DNA from: Streptomyces sp. HD
Lineage (GTDB): Bacteria; Actinomycetota; Actinomycetes; Streptomycetales; Streptomycetaceae
Length of the DNA: 64,000 nucleotides
Assembly: GCF_028369295.1 (NCBI RefSeq)
Contig: NZ_JAQMYP010000003.1
Location: forward strand, 1 to 64,000
Reading direction: 5' to 3'
Part shown: positions 41,362-49,258 of the stretch, one piece after another
Numbering within the stretch: position 1 is the first letter of the stretch
Layout: each line of letters starts with the position of its first letter
Program-made: the position numbers and the translations under genes
The notes under the pieces: model-generated
The model's input: the letters and a program-made list of their open reading frames with translations, nothing else
The model's database searches: none
Told to the model about the DNA's origin: nothing

Positions 41362-41841
41362 GTCCGGCCCCCTCCCTTGGTGTCAGTGTGGCTGCGTTCG
41401 AAATTTCAACAGCCGATCGGGATAACGAACACAGGCTAACGGTTTTCCCTTGAGATCTGTAGTGATCCGTCACCTGTCGTGCAGCCGCGAGGACGCGGAC
41501 CGGAGACGCCCCTCTCGGGACGTGCGTACGGCGTCAAGTCCGGCACTTCAGCCACGTTGGGTGCGGAACACGCCAACCCAGGGGTAACAAGTTGAATAAA
41601 TCACGAGTAGTGGTCTGGAGTGGTCTGAGCCGCACGGGGCCCAATCGGCCCCGACCCCATCGTGGCGGGAGCCGGCCGCCTCCCTTGTGTCTCACAAGGA
41701 CACCCCGAGCGACGTGCCGACGTGTCCGTGACATCGCCTCCTGCTGCACGTTGTACCAGGCACGAGTCCGTCCGCGCCCGAATTCACCCGCGCGCGAGAC
41801 CGTGCGATCTCACCCCAAATGGAAGTCGGGAAACCGCCTGA
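41362..41841. other. Divergent intergenic region between IclR and B3/B4 genes
   Basis: A 480-bp gap containing the IclR-type palindrome at 41397-41410. The rest has lower GC than its surroundings near 41580-41610, as expected for promoters of the divergent transcripts, but I cannot assign -35/-10 boxes with confidence. No supported gene is present. Confidence 0.6.
41397..41410 (-). promoter_or_regulatory. IclR-type palindrome upstream of the IclR gene
   Basis: TTCGAAATTTCAAC matches 12 of 14 positions of TTCGAAATTTCGAA and lies 36 bp before the GTG of the IclR/SMP-30 transcript. The location fits autoregulation. Confidence 0.6.
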
Positions 41842-42609
41842 ATGACTGACGCCGTCACCACTCCGCTCACCGACCGTGCCGAACGCCTTCTGCGCCTCAC
41901 GATCGCACCGGAGATCACCGCCCGATACCCGGACTGCCACACCGCCGTTGTCATGGCCCTCGGTGTGGACAACTCCGGGCCATGGGCGGAGACCGAGTCG
42001 GAACTGGCTGCCCTGGAAGCCGAGGTGGCCGATGGCCGTCGGCGCATGCCGGACGAGGACCATCCCGCCATCGCCGCCTGGCACGGCCTGCTGCGCAGCT
42101 TCGGGACCAATCCGCGCCGGATGCGTCCGAGCGTCGACGCCCTCGGGCGCCGGCTCGCAAGATCCCGTCGGCTGCCACGGATCTCACCGCTCGTCGACAC
42201 CTGCAACCTCGTCTCTCTCCGATACACGCTGCCTACCGGCGGCTACGACCTGGAGCAGGTCCGGCACGGCTTCACACTGCGCTACGCCCGCCCGGACGAC
42301 GTGCACATCCCTCTCGGGCAGCCGGAGGAGCGGGAGACGCCGCTGCCGAACGAGGTGGTGTACGCCGATGGCCGGCAGGTGCTGACCCGACACTGGAACC
42401 ATCGGGACGCCGACAACACCAAAGTCACGCATGCCACCGTCGACGCCGTGCTGTTCCTGGAGGGGGTCTCCCCCGCCATCGGACCCGACGTGCTGGAGAA
42501 GGCGCAGCGGGAACTCGCGGACCGGGTCGCTCCTCATGCCTCGTCGGTCAGCCTCCACGCCTTCGATCCGGCCCAGGAGACAACGGTTGCCTGGACCCCC
42601 ACGCGCTGA
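41842..42609 (+). CDS. Stand-alone B3/B4 (tRNA-editing-like) domain protein
   Basis: A 255-residue protein of the B3/B4 family, related to the editing domain of the phenylalanyl-tRNA synthetase beta subunit. Diagnostic segments are LPTGGYDLEQVRHGFTLRYA, NEVVYADGRQVLTRHWNHRD and the strand VDAVLFLEGV. Free-standing B3/B4 proteins are thought to hydrolyse mis-acylated tRNA. It is the first gene of an operon with a LysE exporter (3-bp gap) and a B12-dependent radical SAM enzyme. That context suggests protection of translation from an unusual amino acid made by the pathway; this is inference. The ribosome binding site at the ATG (41842) is weak. Confidence 0.85.
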   Translation: MTDAVTTPLTDRAERLLRLTIAPEITARYPDCHTAVVMALGVDNSGPWAETESELAALEAEVADGRRRMPDEDHPAIAAWHGLLRSFGTNPRRMRPSVDALGRRLARSRRLPRISPLVDTCNLVSLRYTLPTGGYDLEQVRHGFTLRYARPDDVHIPLGQPEERETPLPNEVVYADGRQVLTRHWNHRDADNTKVTHATVDAVLFLEGVSPAIGPDVLEKAQRELADRVAPHASSVSLHAFDPAQETTVAWTPTR

Positions 42610-42612
42610 TCC

Positions 42613-43221
42613 ATGGACGCCTACTTCGCCGGGATGCTGCTCGGCCTTGCCATGATCACTCCCATCGGGCCGCAGAACATCTTTCTGATCAACCAGGGCT
42701 TCACCTTCGGCATACCGCGGGTGTTCGTGGCGGTCGTGGCCGCCGGGGTCTGTGACACCGTGTTGATATCCCTCGGCGGAGCCGGGACATCGGCGGTGCT
42801 GGAGCGCATCCCCGGCATCAAGGAGTTTCTGCTGGCCGCCGGCGTGGTCTTTCTGACCTATCTGGCAGTCAAGTCCTTCCGCTCCAGACCGGAGCACTTC
42901 GACCAGTCCACGCCCCCGGAGATGCGCTGGCACCGCGTGGTCGGCCAGTGCGCGTCGGTCACCATCCTCAACCCCCACTCGGTCCTGGACGTGGTCGGGA
43001 TCCTCGGCGTGGCCATCGCCGCCCAGGACCCGGCCCACCGCCCTGTCTTCGCGGCGGGCACGGTGAGCGCTTCGTGGCTCTGGTTCACCCTCCTCGCTCT
43101 GGGCGCCTCGACGCTGCGACGCTGGTTGACCCCGCACCGCCGCGTCTGGATCGACCGAGGCTCCGGGTTCCTGCTGCTCGTCTTCGCGGCCCTGTTCGCC
43201 GGCGAACTCGTGCGCTCCTGA
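42613..43221 (+). CDS. LysE/ArgO family amino-acid exporter
   Basis: A 202-residue membrane protein with about six hydrophobic segments. The LysE signature near the N-terminus is intact (LGLAMITPIGPQNIFLINQG), as is a second conserved stretch (VTILNPHSVLDVVGILG). The family exports basic and other amino acids or analogues. It starts 3 bp after the B3/B4 stop, and the radical SAM gene follows after 75 bp. The likely cargo is the product of that enzyme. Confidence 0.93.
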   Translation: MDAYFAGMLLGLAMITPIGPQNIFLINQGFTFGIPRVFVAVVAAGVCDTVLISLGGAGTSAVLERIPGIKEFLLAAGVVFLTYLAVKSFRSRPEHFDQSTPPEMRWHRVVGQCASVTILNPHSVLDVVGILGVAIAAQDPAHRPVFAAGTVSASWLWFTLLALGASTLRRWLTPHRRVWIDRGSGFLLLVFAALFAGELVRS

Positions 43222-43296
43222 CCACTTGGCATCCCGCACGTCCCGCTCGCGATTCGTTCACCCCCCGTCGACCCCGCACCCGAAGGGAATCTCACC

Positions 43297-45180
43297 ATGC
43301 TCAAAATCGGTCTAGTGCAGCAGAGCGCCTGGGACCTGCCCATCGACTCCATGCCGCTGGCCGCCGGGTATATGAAGGCCGTGCTGGACGCGGACCCCGG
43401 CTTAGGGCCGGAGACGGACGTACGCATCCACAATCTGCGCGGCGGTTGGTCCATCACGCAGATGGCCCACATGATCTTCGGCGACGGCGAGATACCGGAC
43501 ATTCTCGCCTTCTCCGTACTCGGCTGGAACTACCGCAACTTCGCCTGCCTCGCCGAACTCTTCAAACAGCTCAACCCGAACGGCGTCGCCGTCTTCGGCG
43601 GCAATCACGTCAGCAACCAGGGCGAGAAGGTGTTCCGCGAGTGCCCGTCCGTCGACATCGTCGTCAACGGCGAGGGAGAGCTCACGTTTCGCGATCTGAC
43701 GGCGACCCTCCTCACCGACCGTCGGCAACCGGATCTCACCGGGATCCCCGGGCTCTCCTTCCGTTCCCCGGACGACGACACCTGCATGACGACGGCGAGC
43801 CGCGACCGGATCGACGACCTGGACATCATCCCCTCGCCGTTCCTCACCGGGGCGATACCGCTCCTCGACCGCGACGGGCACTTTCCGTACGAGTTCGCTC
43901 TCCTGGAGACGAACCGCGGCTGCCCGTACAAGTGCTCCTTCTGCTACTGGGGCGGTGCCACCGGCCAGCGTGTCCGCTCCTTCTCACGCGACCGGCTCGC
44001 GGCCGAGCTCGACCTCTTCGGGTACCACGAGGTCCCCACCGTCTTCCTGTGCGACGCCAACTTCGGCATGCTGCAGGCCGACGAGGAGTTCACCGAGGAC
44101 CTCCTGCGCATGAACGAGAAGTACGGCTTCCCCATCGCGCTGGAGGCCAACTGGGCGAAGAACAAGTCCGAGCGCTTCCACCGAATCGTCCGCACCCTCA
44201 AGGAGCGCGGCTTCAAGAGCTCCTTCACCCTGGCGCTGCAGACGCTCTCCGACCAGGCGCTCACCGACATGCGGCGCCGCAACATGAAGCTCAATCAGTG
44301 GGAGGAACTGACCGGCTGGCTGGCCGAGGAAGAGATGGAGGCATTCGTCGAACTCATCTGGGGCGCGCCCGGAGAGACGACGGAGTCCTTCTACCAGGGC
44401 TACGACAAACTCGCGGAAAGGGTCCCGCGGATCGCCGTCTACCCGCTCCTGCTCCTGCCGAACACCGACTACAGCGAGCAGCGCGACATCCACGGATTCG
44501 TCACCGTGCGCGGTCAGTCGGACGACTTCGAGTACGTCCTCGCCAACCGCAGCTCCACCCTCGACGAGAACTTCCGCATGCAGCGCTTCATGTACCTGGC
44601 GCGGATCCTCGGTGAGAACCAGTACTTCAAGCGGTTGTGGCATCCGGCGCGGAGGCTGGCCGGGATGACGCAGTCGCAGGTCATCCACAGCCTGTTGGAG
44701 TGGATCGAGAGCTGCGATCACCCGTCGGTGGCCGCCTTCCGTGACAGTTTCCCGGTGATCGCCGAGTCGCCGGCGGTCGCCGCGGGCCACCGGATGCTCT
44801 ACAGCGACCCACTGCTGGACCGCGAGATCGAACGGTGGTGGACGGAGACGATCGTGCCCGAGTTCCCCACGGACTGGGTGGACGCGGGCAGGCACATGTA
44901 CGCCTTCGAGCGCTGGAGCCGCCCCGTCTACCAGCCGCCGGGAACCCCGCTGCCCGCAGGATGGCGCGAGGACGACGGCGAGTACGTCAGTGAGGAAGCC
45001 GTTTTCCCGTACCCCATGGCGGAAATTCTCGACCGGGTGGCCGCCGGGGATCTCACGCCACCGGACGCGCAGGACGCACAGTATGTGTTCCGCGGTATGA
45101 GCGGCTTCTACCAGCACCTCGACAACCACGAGACCGGCGCCCACTACTTCACCCGGGCCGCACGGCTGGCCCACGCCTGA
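43297..45180 (+). CDS. B12-binding radical SAM enzyme, probable C-methyltransferase
   Basis: A 627-residue class B (cobalamin-dependent) radical SAM protein. An N-terminal B12-binding-like Rossmann domain (about 1-150, with VFGGNHVSN near 99-107) is followed by the radical SAM barrel with the iron-sulfur motif C209-x3-C213-x2-C216 in NRGCPYKCSFCYWGG. A C-terminal region of about 220 residues lacks a known domain. Relatives methylate unactivated carbon or phosphorus centres during biosynthesis of antibiotics and amino-acid analogues. GAAGGGA precedes the ATG at 43297. A hairpin ends the operon. The substrate is unknown; the exporter and B3/B4 neighbours favour an amino acid. Confidence 0.88.
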   Translation: MLKIGLVQQSAWDLPIDSMPLAAGYMKAVLDADPGLGPETDVRIHNLRGGWSITQMAHMIFGDGEIPDILAFSVLGWNYRNFACLAELFKQLNPNGVAVFGGNHVSNQGEKVFRECPSVDIVVNGEGELTFRDLTATLLTDRRQPDLTGIPGLSFRSPDDDTCMTTASRDRIDDLDIIPSPFLTGAIPLLDRDGHFPYEFALLETNRGCPYKCSFCYWGGATGQRVRSFSRDRLAAELDLFGYHEVPTVFLCDANFGMLQADEEFTEDLLRMNEKYGFPIALEANWAKNKSERFHRIVRTLKERGFKSSFTLALQTLSDQALTDMRRRNMKLNQWEELTGWLAEEEMEAFVELIWGAPGETTESFYQGYDKLAERVPRIAVYPLLLLPNTDYSEQRDIHGFVTVRGQSDDFEYVLANRSSTLDENFRMQRFMYLARILGENQYFKRLWHPARRLAGMTQSQVIHSLLEWIESCDHPSVAAFRDSFPVIAESPAVAAGHRMLYSDPLLDREIERWWTETIVPEFPTDWVDAGRHMYAFERWSRPVYQPPGTPLPAGWREDDGEYVSEEAVFPYPMAEILDRVAAGDLTPPDAQDAQYVFRGMSGFYQHLDNHETGAHYFTRAARLAHA

Positions 45181-45192
45181 TCAGCATCCGAA

Positions 45193-45235
45193 GGGGGCGG
45201 ACCGGTGCACCGATCGGTTGAACCGGTCGGCCCCC
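45193..45235 (+). terminator. Terminator of the B3/B4-LysE-radical SAM operon
   Basis: A 14-bp stem with one mismatch (45193-45206 with 45222-45235) and a 15-nt loop begins 13 bp after the radical SAM stop. It delimits the three-gene operon. Confidence 0.75.
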
Positions 45236-45310
45236 TACTCCCCCGCCAGTACGCCGGGTTACTCCCCCTGTCAGACGTCTCCACCGCCGCCGCCCGGCAC
45301 GGTGTTGTGC

Positions 45311-45931
45311 ATGCCTTCCACGTCCTCCAAGTCGTCCGCCTCGTCCACGCCGTCCACGTCGTCCTCCGCCTCCAGGAGGCTGAGCCGGCCCGTGCGCCGG
45401 GCCGTCCTCGTCGTCCATGTCATCGCCTCCGCCTGCTGGCTCGGGCTCACGCTCGGGCTGCTCGCGCTCGCGATCACCGCGGGCACCACCGGGTCCGCGG
45501 TGATCGTGGAGGCGTCGGTGCGGTCCATGAAGCTGTTCGCCGACTGGCTGCTGCTGCCCGTCGCGTTCCTCACGCTGGTCAGCGGGCTCGTCCTGTCCCT
45601 GGGCACGCAGTGGGGGCTGGCGCGGCACCGGTGGGTCTACATCAAGTTCTGGCTCACCCTCGCCACGATCACCGCCACGACGTTCGCCCTGCGCCCCGGC
45701 CTCGGCACCACCGTCAGCGCCGTCGCCGCGGGCGGGCCGCTGCCCGATGCCACCGACGTCATGATGGGGCCGATCGTGTCGCTGTCGGCGTACGTCTTCA
45801 TGACGGTGATCTCGATCCTCAAGCCCTGGGGGCCGACCCGCCGCGGCCGGCGTCTGCGCGCCGCGTCCGCCCGCACTCCGGGCGGCGCCATCGGCGTCGG
45901 CACCGCCAAGCCCGCCCGACAGACCGTGTGA
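45311..45931 (+). CDS. DUF2269-like small membrane protein
   Basis: A protein of about 206 residues. A Ser/Thr-rich N-terminus is followed by four hydrophobic helices beginning at VLVVHVIASACWLGLTLGLL, with WLLLPVAFLTLVSGLVLSLG and YVFMTVISILKPWG further on. The WLG and histidine in the first helix are typical of DUF2269-like proteins. The function is unknown. The start is uncertain: the ATG at 45311 is chosen, but a start at 45386 (VRRAVLVVHV) would give a compact protein without the unusual Ser-rich leader. Confidence 0.7.
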   Translation: MPSTSSKSSASSTPSTSSSASRRLSRPVRRAVLVVHVIASACWLGLTLGLLALAITAGTTGSAVIVEASVRSMKLFADWLLLPVAFLTLVSGLVLSLGTQWGLARHRWVYIKFWLTLATITATTFALRPGLGTTVSAVAAGGPLPDATDVMMGPIVSLSAYVFMTVISILKPWGPTRRGRRLRAASARTPGGAIGVGTAKPARQTV

Positions 45932-45944
45932 CCCGCGCCTCCCC

Positions 45945-46370
45945 CAGTGGCCGTACCGGAACGTGCCGGTCTACACCGGCATGCCGGACGGCGGCGGCTC
46001 CCCGCAGTGCGCCCCCGACTGCGGCCGCTTCCTCCACCAGGACGGCGACTGCTCCAGGTGCCCGGGCGGCGCCGCCCGCCACTACGACCAGTCCCTGTGG
46101 CTGACCAAGGGCTTCCAGGGCGGGGCCGGCGGTGACTGGGGCCGGCGGGTCGGCCAGGAGTACTTCACCTCCGCGCTCAACCAGGAGAACATCCACATCT
46201 ACCTGCACGAAGTCGGCCACACCTTCGGCCTCGACGACTTCTAGGACTGGACCCCGACCGGCCAGTGCTGCTTCCTGATGAAGGCCGGCTCCGCCGCCCA
46301 GATCACCGAGTTCGACAAGTGGATGTTCCGCGACTTCTGGCGCCATCCGAAGAGCCGTCACGGCCTCTGA
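45945..46370 (+). pseudogene. Secreted zinc metalloprotease remnant with in-frame amber stop
   Basis: A continuous homologous frame runs from about 45945 to the stop at 46368-46370. It contains LWLTKGFQGGAGGDWGRRVG and the zinc motif HEVGHTFGLDDF. A TAG at 46242-46244 interrupts it exactly where relatives have a Tyr codon (FYDW), after which DWTPTGQCCFLMKAGSAAQI continues in the same frame. The N-terminal two-thirds, including the signal peptide, are missing. This is a truncated and nonsense-mutated gene. Confidence 0.75.
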
Positions 46371-46386
46371 GACACACCGGCAACCA

Positions 46387-47634
46387 CTACCGGTGCGCCT
46401 CCCCCAGCACTCCCCTCAACCGCTGGGCCCGCAACACCAGTTCCAGCTCGAAGCGCCGGTCCGGGTCGTCCATCTCGCCACCCCACAGTTCCCGGATCTG
46501 GCGCAGCCGATAGCGGACCGTCTGGGGATGAACCCCCAGGCGGGCCGCCACCTCCGGTGCACCGCCCCTCGTCTCCAGCCAGGCCAGTAACGTCTCGGCC
46601 AGCCGCCGGCCGTGGGTGGGGCCGCAGTGCTGCAGTGGGGCCAGGCATCTGAGCGCCAGGTCGTCGATGAGTTCCTCGGGCTGCAGGAGCACCAGGGCCT
46701 CGGTGTGCTCGGTGCAGTAGAGGACGTCGCCGGTCGGGAGCAGGTCCCGTTCCATCAGGTGTACGGCGGCCTCGGCCCAGTGCAGTGACTTCGCCGCGTC
46801 GGCGAGCGGGACCGGGGGGCCTATCGCGCCCGCCCAGCCGGACAGGGCCCGGTGCAGGAGTTCGGGCCGGCCCGCGGCGTCCGGTTCGGGGACGACCATG
46901 CGGGGCTGCTCGTACTCCATGTCGAGCAGCACGCCCTGCCCCACGGCCGGCGCCACCGCCTCCCGCGCCGGGCGCAGCAGTACGCCGACGGCGACCTTCT
47001 CGGGCAGCGGCCAGCCGATGCGGGCGGCCCGGTCCGACAGGGCGTCCGCCGGGTCGCCCCGGTGGTGTTCGGCGAGCAGCAGTTCCATCAGGCGGCGTTG
47101 CAGGCGGAGCCGTTCCCCCGCCTGGCGTGCCGCCGCCTCGGCGTAGCCGCGCACCGACTGGTCGACCAGGCCGTCCAGGTACTGGTAACCCGCGTCCACC
47201 AGCTCGTACATCGCGGGCGGCGGGATGTCGACGCGCTGGCCGATCTCGGCGAAACGGCGCCAGGCCAGCCGTACGCCCATGCGGTAGATCGCCTGGAGGG
47301 AGTCGAGGGAGCGGCCGTTCAGGCCCTCGCCCCGGCCGAAGTCCTGGAAGACTCCGGGTGGGACGGTCGGGCGGCCCTCCGAGGTCTCCAGGTGCTGGAC
47401 GAAGACCTCGATCGCTCGCCTGATCCCGACCAGGGCCATCGGCTCGCCCGACTCGTCCAGGACGACGGGCAGTTGCGGGTACTCGCGCTGGATCTCGCTG
47501 AGGATCTCCTGGGCGAGGGCGGGGGCGTCCGCCATGGCCAGCTCCGCGAAACGACGGACCTGGAAGCGGGGTACGTCGCGCCAGGCCGAGCGGGGTACGG
47601 CGGCGGGGGAGGCCGGGGAGCGGGTGGCGGCCAC
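46387..47634 (-). CDS. PucR/CdaR-type transcriptional regulator
   Basis: A 415-residue regulator. The N-terminal and middle helical regions (DSLQAIYRMGVRLAWRRFAE) are followed by a GGDEF-like degenerate domain and the C-terminal HTH_30 (VAARLGVHPQTVRYRLRQI). Streptomyces has many such proteins; they act on nitrogen or purine metabolism or on secondary metabolism. The GTG at 47634 is preferred because GGGGAG is 6 nt upstream; a TTG at 47640 is possible. It is preceded in the same direction, with a 2-bp gap, by a 50-residue membrane protein. Confidence 0.88.
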   Translation of the reverse strand: MAATRSPASPAAVPRSAWRDVPRFQVRRFAELAMADAPALAQEILSEIQREYPQLPVVLDESGEPMALVGIRRAIEVFVQHLETSEGRPTVPPGVFQDFGRGEGLNGRSLDSLQAIYRMGVRLAWRRFAEIGQRVDIPPPAMYELVDAGYQYLDGLVDQSVRGYAEAAARQAGERLRLQRRLMELLLAEHHRGDPADALSDRAARIGWPLPEKVAVGVLLRPAREAVAPAVGQGVLLDMEYEQPRMVVPEPDAAGRPELLHRALSGWAGAIGPPVPLADAAKSLHWAEAAVHLMERDLLPTGDVLYCTEHTEALVLLQPEELIDDLALRCLAPLQHCGPTHGRRLAETLLAWLETRGGAPEVAARLGVHPQTVRYRLRQIRELWGGEMDDPDRRFELELVLRAQRLRGVLGEAHR

Positions 47635-47636
47635 GG

Positions 47637-47789
47637 TCAACTCCCCTGGCCCGCTTGCTCGTATGTGATCAAGGGTGTGTTCGGCTGGTCGGGCGTCGCT
47701 TCCAGCAGCGCGACGACGCCGAGCGCGGCGCCCACCGCGAGTACGGCGCCGAGCGCCACGGTCAGCGCGGCGGCGAGCAGTCTGGACAT
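47637..47789 (-). CDS. Small membrane protein (DUF2613-like)
   Basis: A 50-residue protein with a single hydrophobic helix, LAAALTVALGAVLAVGAALG, and a short hydrophilic tail (PDQPNTPLITYEQAGQGS). The size and composition match DUF2613-type actinobacterial membrane peptides. The ATG at 47789 has AGAGG about 10 nt upstream. It is translationally close to the PucR gene (stop 2 bp before its GTG), so co-expression is likely. The role is unknown. Confidence 0.75.
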   Translation of the reverse strand: MSRLLAAALTVALGAVLAVGAALGVVALLEATPDQPNTPLITYEQAGQGS

Positions 47790-47947
47790 CGCAGGGTCAG
47801 CCTCTCTGTCCGAGATCCCGGAGATCGTCCCCACCCCGGTGGTGCCAGCCTGATCCCGACCCCTGCCTGTCGGGTTCAGTCTCGACAAGCCGTGACAGCC
47901 CGTCAAGACGTTCCATCAAGTCGTCCGGCGAGACGGCCGTCAAGACG

Positions 47948-47976
47948 TTGACACTCCGTCCAAGGACGCCTACGGT
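47948..47976 (+). promoter_or_regulatory. Promoter of the DUF3068 gene
   Basis: TTGACA (47948-47953) and TACGGT (47971-47976) have exactly 17 bp between them, about 78 bp upstream of the ATG at 48054. A 10-base direct repeat, GTCAAGACGT, occurs at about 47898 and just before the -35. Confidence 0.75.
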
Positions 47977-48053
47977 TCCCGGCCCAAGAACGGCCAGGCA
48001 ACAACCGTGCACCGACCGTGCATCGACCATGCGTCAAACCCCAGGAGTGCCGG

Positions 48054-49040
48054 ATGCGCCGTAAAGCCTCACCTCTCTCGTTGATTCTGCTGGGCCTCGG
48101 CACGTTTCTGCTGGTACTGGCGCCCATGCTGGCCTGGTATGTGACCCCGCGCGCCGCCGTGAACCCCATCGACATCGACACCACGGCCGTCTACAAGGGC
48201 ACCGGCAGTGTCTTCGACACCGACAAGATCGAGACCGTGCCGGATCAGCGGATCACCGTCACCCAGCGGGTGCGCGGCAATGTGGCGGAAAGTGAGCGCA
48301 GCGGCAACGCCGTCTGGGACGTGATCACCACCGTCGACACCGACAAGTCACTCCCGGCCGCCGACCCGCACGACGCCCTGGACTTCACCCCGCACCGCTG
48401 GGTGATGGACCGGAAGACCACCAGGCCGGTGCACTGCTGCAAGGAGACCCCGTACATCGAGGGCGAGGCCTATCTGAAGTTCCCGTTCGATGTGCAGAAA
48501 CGCTCCTACCAGTGGTGGGACAACAGCGGCGGGACCACGGTCACCATGCGGTACGACGGCACCGAGAAGATCCAGGGGTACATGGGCTATCGGTTCACCG
48601 CCACGGTCGCGCCCCGCAAGGTGGGCACCCGGCTCGTCCCCGGCAGCATCGTCGACCAGCCGAAACGCCCGCAGGTGCTGGCCGAGGAGTGGTACTCCAA
48701 CCACGGGTTCAAGCTGGTCGTCGACCAGCGCACGGGGCGCGTGATCTACGCCCAGACCGGTCCGCGCCGCACCCTGCGCGCGCCCGGCGGCGACAAGGAC
48801 GCCGCGGTACTGCTGGACAGCGAGAACATCGCCTTCACCACGGCCACCCAGAAGGAGGCCGTACGGCAGGCGAAACGGGACAGCGGACTGCTGCGCATGG
48901 TGGGCGAGACGCTGCCCATCGGGGCTGCCGGTGCGGGATTCGTGCTTGCGGTGGTGGGTGCCGTTCTGGTGGCACGAGGCCGAAAAGAGCCGGAATCTCC
49001 CGGTACGGTCGAGATGCCCCAGCCGTCGCTCACAATGTGA
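48054..49040 (+). CDS. DUF3068 (PorA-like) membrane-anchored protein
   Basis: A 328-residue protein with an N-terminal membrane helix (about 9-29), a large exported beta-rich domain (about 30-290) and a C-terminal helix (about 296-314). It belongs to the DUF3068 family, annotated in some actinobacteria as porin-like, without firm evidence of channel activity. CAGGAG precedes the ATG at 48054. A good sigma-70-like promoter lies upstream. It stands immediately before the surface-glycan operon, and DUF3068 genes often neighbour glycosyltransferases, so a cell-envelope role is plausible. Confidence 0.88.
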   Translation: MRRKASPLSLILLGLGTFLLVLAPMLAWYVTPRAAVNPIDIDTTAVYKGTGSVFDTDKIETVPDQRITVTQRVRGNVAESERSGNAVWDVITTVDTDKSLPAADPHDALDFTPHRWVMDRKTTRPVHCCKETPYIEGEAYLKFPFDVQKRSYQWWDNSGGTTVTMRYDGTEKIQGYMGYRFTATVAPRKVGTRLVPGSIVDQPKRPQVLAEEWYSNHGFKLVVDQRTGRVIYAQTGPRRTLRAPGGDKDAAVLLDSENIAFTTATQKEAVRQAKRDSGLLRMVGETLPIGAAGAGFVLAVVGAVLVARGRKEPESPGTVEMPQPSLTM

Positions 49041-49258
49041 CGTGACGTCAGCTCTAATAAAGCCGGAAATTGTCACGCCGGTGAGTAGCCCTGGCGAACG
49101 GCTGGGCGAAAACTGTCCACCCCCACCCGGACACAGCCTGTCCACACCCCACGCACAACGACCGTAAGCGACCAAAAAACTACTGAAACCCCCACGGGAC
49201 CACAAACCCTCCTCTCCCCCACACTGAGTTCCGCACCCTGAGACGAGTTGGAGCACAC

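Noticed and set aside
46375..46395. Short inverted repeat between the protease remnant and the PucR gene as a terminator
   Set aside because: Only six base pairs with a 9-nt loop, overlapping the PucR stop. Too weak to call.
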